Assembly: GCA_017473665.1 (NCBI GenBank)
Contig: JAFUKK010000226.1
Span: 1-6,853, forward strand
Origin: Lachnospiraceae bacterium
GTDB lineage: Bacteria > Bacillota > Clostridia > Lachnospirales > Lachnospiraceae
Direction: 5' to 3'
DNA length: 6,853 nucleotides
The notes under the pieces were generated by a model that saw only the letters and a list, made by a program, of their open reading frames with translations, did not search any database and had not been told where the DNA came from. The translations under genes and the position numbers were made by a program. This document shows positions 1-5,894 of the stretch, one piece after another. The stretch's first letter is position 1. Every line of letters starts with the position of its first letter.

Positions 1-813
1 AAGGAGATTTTGGATTTCCAGACCTATTGTGTGGAAGGAAAGGGCACTGTGGCGTATGTTATCAGTGGACGTACCTTTGGTAACAGTAATTGCGGTATTG
101 CAGCAGTATGTAATACCGGTAATGATAAGAACTGGACAGGCAATGATTTGGCGGCAGCCAATTTTTATGGTTTTGCCAGATTGGCCTTTAATACAGGACT
201 TACCGCAAAGGAGATTGCGGAAGAGTGGATCCGTATGAGTATTTCCTGTGATGAGGAAGTAATTGACACCATTTTGGGTATTCTGCTTCCCTCCAGGGAG
301 ATTTATGAGAATTATACCACTCCCATGGGTATCGGTTGGATGGTAACACCTCATGAGCACTATGGTTGTAGTGTGGATGGATATGAGTACTCCCGTTGGG
401 GAACCTACCATCGGGCAGACCATTTGGGAATGGGTGTGGACCGTACGGATAAGGGTACCGGTTATGCTCAGCAGTACCATGAGCCCAATGCTTCCATGTA
501 CAATGATATGACTACCTGTCCGGAGGAATTGTTATTATTCTTCCACCATGTGCCTTATACATGGAAGCTGAAGAGTGGCAAGCCCCTGATTCAGCATTGG
601 TATGACAGTCATTTCCGGGGCGTAGAGCAGGTGGAGGAGATGATAAAGGCTTGGGAGAGCCTGGAGGGTAAGATTGACGGCGGTGTGTATGCTACTGTAC
701 GGGGACGCTTTGATCGTCAGTTACATAATGCCAAGGAATGGCGTGACCAGGTGAATTCTTATTTCTACCGCAAGAGCGGTATCGCGGACGAAAAGGGCCG
801 TACTATTTACTAG
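1..813 (+). CDS. aguA: GH67 alpha-glucuronidase, C-terminal part (5' end outside window)
   Basis: Alpha-glucuronidases of family GH67 remove alpha-1,2-linked glucuronic or 4-O-methylglucuronic acid from the non-reducing terminal xylose of xylo-oligosaccharides, normally after uptake into the cytoplasm. The reading frame is open from base 1 and ends at TAG 811-813, giving 270 visible residues. Full-length members are roughly 670-700 residues, so about 60% lies upstream, including the part of the barrel that carries the catalytic acid and the two carboxylate bases. The visible part shows typical GH67 signatures: NWTGNDLAAANFYGFARLAF (about residues 40-60), then MGIGWMVTPHEHYG, VDGYEYSRWGTYHRADHLG, GVDRT, and TCPEELLLFFHHVPY with HWYDSHFRGVEQVE. 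These belong to the family's C-terminal helical domain. A TTG at base 10 is only an internal leucine codon and not a start. The gene lies 403 bases upstream of a GH2 glycosidase on the same strand, which fits a xylan side-chain removal locus. Family assignment is strong; the exact substrate is inferred from the family. Confidence 0.95.
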   Translation, partial: KEILDFQTYCVEGKGTVAYVISGRTFGNSNCGIAAVCNTGNDKNWTGNDLAAANFYGFARLAFNTGLTAKEIAEEWIRMSISCDEEVIDTILGILLPSREIYENYTTPMGIGWMVTPHEHYGCSVDGYEYSRWGTYHRADHLGMGVDRTDKGTGYAQQYHEPNASMYNDMTTCPEELLLFFHHVPYTWKLKSGKPLIQHWYDSHFRGVEQVEEMIKAWESLEGKIDGGVYATVRGRFDRQLHNAKEWRDQVNSYFYRKSGIADEKGRTIY

Positions 814-836
814 AACTTGTCGGCTTGACAGAAGGA

Positions 837-928
837 TTCTGTGTTTCAATTCAGGCACGTTCTCGCTACGTGAAAAGCATTGCGTTACTTAACGAGGTTT
901 TTCAAGTACCTGAGATTGAAACACAGAA
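837..928. repeat. Nested imperfect inverted repeat / large hairpin element
   Basis: The outer arms TTCTGTGTTTCAAT (837-850) and ATTGAAACACAGAA (915-928) are exact reverse complements over 14 bp. After one bulged base (914), pairing continues between TCAGGCAC (851-858) and GTACCTGA (906-913) with one mismatch. Inside, 861-873 can pair with 885-897 imperfectly (CTCG with CGAG, then TA, GT), leaving a loop of about 11 bases. A competing inner pairing also exists: ACGTGAAAA (868-876) with TTTTCAAGT (899-907), one mismatch. Five T residues follow at 932-936. The element lies between two genes and is out of proportion for an ordinary terminator. It could be a MITE- or REP-like dispersed palindrome, a structured RNA, or a long terminator behind aguA. 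The pairing is seen directly; the function is not known. Confidence 0.75.
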
Positions 929-1203
929 CTCTTTTTGCCAAGCCTGTTTAAAGCAAGGGCAGAAAATAGTACGTGACCTTATTTTTAATATTGCTCTTAG
1001 GGGAAGCATGATATTAAAGAAAATATTAGATATATGAGGTTAGAAAGCAAACAAGATTTGACAGTTGAAATGCAAGATACACCATTTTGGTTCCTGGGAA
1101 AGTGGATTAGAATGGGGTTAAGATAAAGGCAGAGACTGGTGCGGCTACGAAGAGAGTCCCTAGAGAAGGGGATGGAATGTGGATTGCACATGGGAATGCA
1201 AAC

Positions 1204-1209
1204 AGGAGG
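1204..1209 (+). promoter_or_regulatory. Ribosome binding site that fixes the GH2 start
   Basis: AGGAGG, a full match to the anti-Shine-Dalgarno core, stands 7 bases before GTG 1217. The longer in-frame options (GTG 1139 and ATG 1172) have no well-spaced site: GAAGGGG abuts ATG 1172 too closely. This site therefore decides the start of the GH2 gene. Confidence 0.85.
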
Positions 1210-1216
1210 GATAGTA

Positions 1217-4200
1217 GTGAAGAAGCAGTTATACAATGATGGTTGGAGCTTTTTAAAGACCCCTTTGGGGACGGAGTTGGCTGACATTCGTGGCCGGGAG
1301 GCACAGTTTCAGGCTGTGGAACTGCCCCACGATTGGTTGATTTATAATACCAAGAATCTGTATGAGGATAGCTGTGGATGGTACCGTAAGGTGATGAGCG
1401 GCGATTTGCAGCCATCAGAGCGGGTGATTATACGCTTTGATGGCGTATATATGGATTCTACCGTATATATGAATGGTCAGGTGGTAGGAGATTGGAAGTA
1501 TGGTTATTCCACTTTTGATATGGATGTGACCGATTATCTTGCTGATGGGGACAATGAACTGCTGGTACAGGTGCGTCATCAGGCTCCTAACAGTCGTTGG
1601 TATTCAGGTGCAGGTATTTATCGTAATGTATGGCTGAAGGAATGTGGAGAAGCATATTTGACGTTGGATGGTACCTATGTACATACGGATAAAGCGGAGA
1701 ATGGTTTTTATACAGAACTGGAGACCGAAGTGGCAGGCTCTAAGGGGGCAGAGGCCACAGTGTCCTATTGTTTGCGGAAGGATGGAGCCCCGGTACAGGA
1801 GCTGGGCAGTTGTCCTGTAATAGATGGGAAGGCGAGACTGACATGTGTAGTAGAAAATCCCGCACTTTGGGATATCGAAGAACCTAATTGCTATGATCTG
1901 CAGGTGGAGCTTATGCTGGATGGACAGGTAGTGGACGGAGAGCAGATTACCATTGGTTTTCGTACCATGAACTATGATCCCGCTACAGGCTTTTATTTAA
2001 ATGGCAGGAATGTAAAAGTACATGGTGTATGCGAGCATCATGATTTTGGTTGTATTGGTGCTGTGTACAATGACGCAGCTATGATTCGTAAATTTAATAT
2101 TCTTCGGGGAATGGGTGTCAATGCTATCCGTACCAGCCATAATATGCCGGCTCCCGAATTGATGGAACTGGCGGACAGAATGGGCTTTTTGGTTATGGAT
2201 GAGGCCTTTGATATGTGGGAGAGATGCAAGAATCCTTATGATTATGGGCGGTTCTTTAAAGAATGGGCACAGCGTGATGTGGCCAGCTGGATTCGCAGGG
2301 ACCGTAATCATCCCTCTGTGATGCTTTGGTCCATTGGTAATGAGATCTACGATACTCATGCAGATGAACACGGACAGGAGATTACCCGGTATTTGATAGA
2401 TTATGTGAGGGCTCATGATCCCAAGGAAAATGCACCCATTACCATCGGCTCTAATTACATGCCCTGGGAAAATGCCCAGAAGTGTGCGGATATCGTGAAA
2501 TTGGCCGGTTACAATTACGCTGAGAAGTATTATGAGGAACATCATAAGAAGTATCCTGATTGGATTATATATGGTAGCGAGACAGCTTCTATTGTGCAAA
2601 GCCGGGGTATTTATCATTTCCCCCTGTCCCAATCCATTCTGGCAGACGAGGATTTGCAGTGCTCTGCACTGGGCAATTCTTCGACCAGCTGGGGCTCTAT
2701 GAGTGTAGAGAAATGTATTACCGATGACAGGGATGCTACCTTCGCTTTTGGTCAGTTTCTAGGGACCGGTTGTGATTATATTGGTGAGCCTACTCCCTAC
2801 CATACCAAGAATTCTTACTTTGGGCAGGTGGATACGGCAGGATTTCCCAAGGACTCCTATTATGTGTTCGGAGCAGAGTGGGTAAAACCGGAGACTGCTA
2901 CCGTGCTGCATTTATTCCCTTATTGGGATTTTAATCCTGGTCAGAAGGTGGATGTGAGAGCAGCGACCAATGCACCCTGTGTAGAGTTGTTTGTCAACGG
3001 AGTATCTCAGGGTAAGCAGACCATCGACCATGCTCATGGCAAGAAATTACTGGGTGACTGGCAGGTGGCATATGAGCCCGGTACTATTACTGCTGTGGCT
3101 TATGATGAGAATGGCAATGAGCTGGCAAGGGAGAGCAGATGCTCCTTTAAGGATAGTAAGAAGATTGTCCTGAGTGCAGATAGAACGAAGCTACGTGCAG
3201 ATAATAAGGATTTGGGATTTGTCACCATAGAGACTGTAGATGAGGATGGTCATCCTGTAGAAAATGCAGTGGATTATGTAGAGGTACAAGTCTCCGGAGC
3301 AGGACGTCTATTGGGCCTGGATAACGGCGACAGTACGGATTATGACCAGTACAAGAGCAATGTGCGCAAATTGTTCTCCGGTAAGCTATTGGCTGTGATT
3401 GGTACGACTCATGAGGCAGGAGAGATTCAGGTAACTGTCAGGGGGCGTTCTCTGGAGCCTGTTACTATTATCCTGCATAGCCAAAATACAGGGGCGGAGG
3501 CACTCAGTCATTTGGATGCATGTACAGAAAGTCCCATGAAACCGGAGGATTACCAGATTCCTGTACGTAAGGTGGAACTGAGAGCGCCGGAAGGATTGCA
3601 TTTTGGTGCAGATAAGCGTGAGTTAATAGTAGAAGCAGTGATTTACCCTGCAGATGCTACGGATCAGAATCTGATATTTAAAGTGGTAAATGATGCAGCT
3701 ATAGACATTAGCTTTGCAAAGGTGGAGGAAATCTCCGTGGAGGGTAATGTACATAGAGCTAAGATTACCGCCTTGGGTGATGGTGAATTCCGTATTCGCT
3801 GTATGAGCAACAGTAGTACGAATCATGTGACTTTGATTTCCCAGTTGGAGTGTACAGCTGAGGGTCTGGGTCAGGCATTCCTGAATCCTTATGAGTTAAT
3901 TTCGGCCGGTTTGTATACTGACGTGGTGGGTGAGATTACTAATGGTAATGAAAAGGGTATTGCCACTTCCAGAGATTGTGTCAGCGGAGCGGTTTATACG
4001 GATATTGATTTTGGTGAATATGGCTCCGATGAGATTACATTGCCGGTATTTTCACTGAACGGGGAGGTGTACCCCATTGAGTTGTGGCTGGGTCATCCTC
4101 TGGAGGGCGGTAGATTGCTCAGTACCCTGAATTATCAGAAACCTTCCCAGTGGAATGTATATCAGGAGGAGACCTACAAACTGCCGGAGAGAATCAAGGG

Positions 4201-4648
4201 CATTGCTACTATAGGCTTCTTGTTGCGAAATCAAAAGGTGCATCTGAAAGGCTTTGTATTCAAGTATTTTGAGAAGGCCTTTGGACAACTGTTTGCAGGA
4301 GAATGCAGCCGCGTTTATGGTGATGAGTTCACACAGGCAGGAAATGCAGTCACCGGTATTGGTAATAATGTGACCCTGGAATTTGAAAATATGGATTTTG
4401 GTGCGGACGGTACTAGTGGTATTACTATCAACGGATATACTCCCCTGGCGACAAATACCATCCATATCCATTTTACCAATGAAACAGGTGAGACTGTAAA
4501 CCGTATTATAGAGTTTAAGGGTGCAGGGGAGAAGGATTATGCGGAGCAGCACTTTACTTTTGAAAAGCTTAGCGGTAAGGGTAAAGTGGAATTTATTTTC
4601 CTACCCGGCAGTAACTTTGATTTTGATTATTTCAGATTTGAGAAGTAG
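1217..4648 (+). CDS. GH2 family glycoside hydrolase (beta-galactosidase-like), multimodular, cytoplasmic
   Basis: This is a retaining exo-glycosidase of family GH2, 1143 residues from GTG 1217. Approximate modules: jelly-roll sugar-binding domain 1-165; Ig-like linker domain 170-250; TIM barrel 258-555; DUF4982 570-640; GH2 C5-type Ig domain 649-755; a further Ig-like domain 780-885; and two CBM6-like beta-sandwich modules, about 888-1015 and 1018-1143, the last ending in FDFDYFRFEK. Family motifs are clear: RTSHN (305-309), RDRNHPS, SIGNE with acid/base Glu376, and GSETAS with nucleophile Glu455, a spacing of 79 close to the 76 of E. coli LacZ. The later barrel motif reads FLGTGCDYIGEPTPY (514-528); relatives usually have Trp at position 516 and an aromatic at 519. 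There is no signal peptide or membrane segment, so it should act on imported oligosaccharides. Its position after aguA suggests removal of a side-chain or capping sugar from xylan fragments, galactose being the default guess. The NxK glucuronide-recognition motif of beta-glucuronidases is not seen about 60 residues after the nucleophile. Family is certain; substrate is not. Confidence 0.93.
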   Translation: MKKQLYNDGWSFLKTPLGTELADIRGREAQFQAVELPHDWLIYNTKNLYEDSCGWYRKVMSGDLQPSERVIIRFDGVYMDSTVYMNGQVVGDWKYGYSTFDMDVTDYLADGDNELLVQVRHQAPNSRWYSGAGIYRNVWLKECGEAYLTLDGTYVHTDKAENGFYTELETEVAGSKGAEATVSYCLRKDGAPVQELGSCPVIDGKARLTCVVENPALWDIEEPNCYDLQVELMLDGQVVDGEQITIGFRTMNYDPATGFYLNGRNVKVHGVCEHHDFGCIGAVYNDAAMIRKFNILRGMGVNAIRTSHNMPAPELMELADRMGFLVMDEAFDMWERCKNPYDYGRFFKEWAQRDVASWIRRDRNHPSVMLWSIGNEIYDTHADEHGQEITRYLIDYVRAHDPKENAPITIGSNYMPWENAQKCADIVKLAGYNYAEKYYEEHHKKYPDWIIYGSETASIVQSRGIYHFPLSQSILADEDLQCSALGNSSTSWGSMSVEKCITDDRDATFAFGQFLGTGCDYIGEPTPYHTKNSYFGQVDTAGFPKDSYYVFGAEWVKPETATVLHLFPYWDFNPGQKVDVRAATNAPCVELFVNGVSQGKQTIDHAHGKKLLGDWQVAYEPGTITAVAYDENGNELARESRCSFKDSKKIVLSADRTKLRADNKDLGFVTIETVDEDGHPVENAVDYVEVQVSGAGRLLGLDNGDSTDYDQYKSNVRKLFSGKLLAVIGTTHEAGEIQVTVRGRSLEPVTIILHSQNTGAEALSHLDACTESPMKPEDYQIPVRKVELRAPEGLHFGADKRELIVEAVIYPADATDQNLIFKVVNDAAIDISFAKVEEISVEGNVHRAKITALGDGEFRIRCMSNSSTNHVTLISQLECTAEGLGQAFLNPYELISAGLYTDVVGEITNGNEKGIATSRDCVSGAVYTDIDFGEYGSDEITLPVFSLNGEVYPIELWLGHPLEGGRLLSTLNYQKPSQWNVYQEETYKLPERIKGIATIGFLLRNQKVHLKGFVFKYFEKAFGQLFAGECSRVYGDEFTQAGNAVTGIGNNVTLEFENMDFGADGTSGITINGYTPLATNTIHIHFTNETGETVNRIIEFKGAGEKDYAEQHFTFEKLSGKGKVEFIFLPGSNFDFDYFRFEK

Positions 4649-4669
4649 TAGGGAGAAGGTTTTGCAATG

Positions 4670-4702
4670 AAAAGGAAGATGCTGTGACAGCATCTTCCTT
4701 TT
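4670..4702. terminator. Bidirectional intrinsic terminator between converging genes
   Basis: AAAAGGAAGATGCTG (4670-4684) and CAGCATCTTCCTTTT (4688-4702) are perfect 15-bp reverse complements around a TGA loop. The stem ends in A/T pairs, so RNA from either strand has a GC-containing stem followed by a U-tract. It sits 21 bases after the GH2 stop and 6 bases after the regulator's stop on the opposite strand, and fills the 60-base gap between the two converging genes. Confidence 0.92.
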
Positions 4703-4708
4703 AAAATC

Positions 4709-5686
4709 CTAGTTATCTTCGGGGATAGGATGCATCTGTTCCCCGTCATTATAAAGACTGCGATATTCGGTGGGAGTGCAATTTTTAAGCTTTTTAAATG
4801 TACGGTTGAAGGTAGAAAGGCTGGAAAAACCGGAGTAAAGGGCAATCTCTGTAATGGATATGCCGGGCTTTAGCAGCATGGCCTCTGCATTTTTGATACG
4901 ACGGTAACATAAATAATCGTAAAAATTGTGACCGGTACATTGTTTGAACAGTCTGGAAAAGTGGAATTTGGAAAAACCTGCAATATCGGCTAGCTTTTCC
5001 AAAGAAATATCTTCTGTATAATGTTCATCCAGGTAGTCAAACACCACATTCAGGCGGGCCATCAGATTGCTCTGGCGTTTGCTGTCAATCTCTGAAAGCA
5101 GGCTGTTATCATCCTGTGCCATGCGGAAATGGCCGTATTTGGATAGAATTACCAGCAAATCGGAGTAAACAGTCATTTCCCGGAAGATATCCACAGTAAA
5201 AAAGTCCTTGCATATTTTGATCAACAAGGGGGCGATTTCGTCATAAAGAGGCCCGATGGTATCATAATTTAGAATAGCCGGAGAGGACAAATATGCAGTT
5301 AAATAGGAAAAGCCGCGAAGCTTAGACAATATATTGACATCCACCATAAAAATCAAACGTAGACCATCAGGGGTAACCGGTACCAGGTGATGGGGCTCGC
5401 CGGAAGGAATAATCAGGATGTCTCCGGCTTTTAAGATATATTCCTCGGTGCCTACAGACACCTGATAACCATGTTCCAGGGGGTAGATGATTTCGATGGC
5501 TTGATGTACATGCAAGGCATAACTGACATCATCGTTGTTTACCCATACGCGGATACTGGTCTCAGGGATATATACAATTAATTCGTAATTGCTGTTGATA
5601 CCCTTACGATAGTTGGCATCCAGACGCTGTTGGATATAACGGGCTACCTGCTCTTTGTCCAAATTGTATTTTGCACTCTGTTCCAA
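4709..5686 (-). CDS. AraC-family transcriptional regulator with N-terminal cupin-like sensor domain
   Basis: This is a 325-residue regulator, a usual length for two-domain AraC sugar regulators. The N-terminal part (about 50-115) looks like the AraC_binding cupin fold: HVHQAIEIIYPLEHGYQV, a gapped hydrophobic strand pattern, then LKAGDILIIPSGEPHHL, a typical cupin second box. The C-terminal part (about 215-312) is an HTH_18 domain with two helix-turn-helix units, SLEKLADIAGFSKFHFSRLF (228-247) and ISITEIALYSGFSSLSTFNR (276-295), ending in the family's TPTEYR. The frame is open up to 5779, but the added N-terminus is hydrophobic and unlike the family. TTG 5686 is preceded by GAGG (5695-5698 on the complement) at 8 bases and lies downstream of a good promoter, so I choose it. 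The gene converges on the GH2 gene and diverges from the MraY-like gene. Control of the neighbouring xylan genes is a reasonable inference, but no binding site is proven. Confidence 0.92.
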   Translation of the reverse strand: MEQSAKYNLDKEQVARYIQQRLDANYRKGINSNYELIVYIPETSIRVWVNNDDVSYALHVHQAIEIIYPLEHGYQVSVGTEEYILKAGDILIIPSGEPHHLVPVTPDGLRLIFMVDVNILSKLRGFSYLTAYLSSPAILNYDTIGPLYDEIAPLLIKICKDFFTVDIFREMTVYSDLLVILSKYGHFRMAQDDNSLLSEIDSKRQSNLMARLNVVFDYLDEHYTEDISLEKLADIAGFSKFHFSRLFKQCTGHNFYDYLCYRRIKNAEAMLLKPGISITEIALYSGFSSLSTFNRTFKKLKNCTPTEYRSLYNDGEQMHPIPEDN

Positions 5687-5742
5687 TCTTATAACCTCGC
5701 TTGAGAAACTAAGTCTTGTTGCTATTTGTAGAAAGTAAATAA

Positions 5743-5771
5743 ATAATAGCATAAAATCTGAGAAAACGCAA
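5743..5771 (-). promoter_or_regulatory. Promoter of the AraC-family regulator (extended -10)
   Basis: On the - strand, TTGCGT (5771-5766) is followed after exactly 17 bases by TATTAT (5748-5743), which is preceded by TGC, an extended -10 signature. The -10 box matches the sigma-A consensus at 5 of 6 positions; the -35 box is weak (3 of 6). Transcription would begin near 5736, giving a leader of about 50 bases before TTG 5686. This promoter lies inside the longer open frame that starts at 5779, which supports the shorter start. Confidence 0.65.
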
Positions 5772-5793
5772 ATCATCAAAGTCCCTGCATTCG

Positions 5794-5822
5794 TTGCAAA
5801 ACAGACTGTTTTATGCTACTAT
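5794..5822 (+). promoter_or_regulatory. Promoter of the MraY-like gene (extended -10)
   Basis: TTGCAA (5794-5799), a 17-base spacer, then TACTAT (5817-5822) preceded by TGC form an extended -10 promoter. The sequence TTTTATGCTACTAT (5809-5822) is nearly the same as the - strand regulator promoter, TTTTATGCTATTAT. The start would be near 5829, giving a leader of about 66 bases. The two -35 boxes are 22 bases apart, back to back. Confidence 0.62.
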
Positions 5823-5865
5823 CAATATGGCATAGTTTGATTTTATACTTTGACCTTTTTGACGC

Positions 5866-5883
5866 TTGTACAGTTTTGTACAG
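5866..5883 (+). repeat. Short tandem direct repeat TTGTACAG in the MraY-like leader
   Basis: TTGTACAG occurs at 5866-5873 and again at 5876-5883, a period of 10 bases (about one helical turn). Each copy contains the palindrome TGTACA. The second copy ends 2 bases before the AGGAG ribosome binding site (5886-5890). It may be a protein-binding site or a small leader stem; with only two short copies, chance is not excluded. Confidence 0.5.
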
Positions 5884-5894
5884 ATAGGAGTATT

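Larger units (their letters stand above)
814..1216 (+). other. Intergenic region between aguA and the GH2 gene
   Basis: This 403-base gap contains no gene I can support. Its left part holds the nested inverted repeat at 837-928, listed separately. The right part (about 940-1200) is AT-rich up to about 1080 and then more purine-rich. It has a perfect TTGACA at 1058-1063, but no acceptable -10 box follows at 15-19 bases, so I do not call a promoter. The reading frame of the GH2 gene stays open upstream to a GTG at 1139, but that stretch lacks family similarity and a ribosome binding site. A run of five T at 932-936 just after the hairpin could make that element a terminator for aguA. Confidence 0.6.

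Noticed and set aside
825..830. Perfect TTGACA just after aguA
   Set aside because: The sequence 17 bases on (AATTCA, within the hairpin arm) is a poor -10 box.
871..884. Possible catabolite-responsive (cre-like) site, TGAAAAGCATTGCG
   Set aside because: The central CG of the cre consensus is reversed to GC and the right half does not fit. It also lies in the loop of the inverted repeat.
825..1037. Open frame of 70 codons after aguA on the + strand
   Set aside because: It begins with TTG without a ribosome binding site, runs straight through both arms of the hairpin element, and resembles no protein family I know. The pairing of the arms explains the sequence better than coding does.
1058..1063. 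Perfect TTGACA -35 box upstream of the GH2 gene
   Set aside because: No acceptable -10 hexamer follows at 15-19 bases; the sequence there is around ACCATT. A promoter must exist for the gene or for the operon, but this site alone does not support one.
1139..1216. N-terminal extension of the GH2 gene from GTG 1139 or ATG 1172
   Set aside because: The extension has no well-spaced ribosome binding site and is unlike GH2 N-termini. AGGAGG at 1204-1209 is correctly spaced for GTG 1217, after which the typical LYNDGWSF start of the family follows.
997..1415. Two overlapping antisense open frames (96 and 102 codons)
   Set aside because: They oppose the leader and first part of the GH2 gene, have no start signals, and carry low-complexity Ser/Pro/Thr-rich translations typical of antisense shadows.
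1997..2632. 211-codon antisense open frame within the GH2 barrel
   Set aside because: It lies wholly opposite the conserved catalytic barrel, shows no recognisable motif, and is best explained by the codon use of the sense gene.
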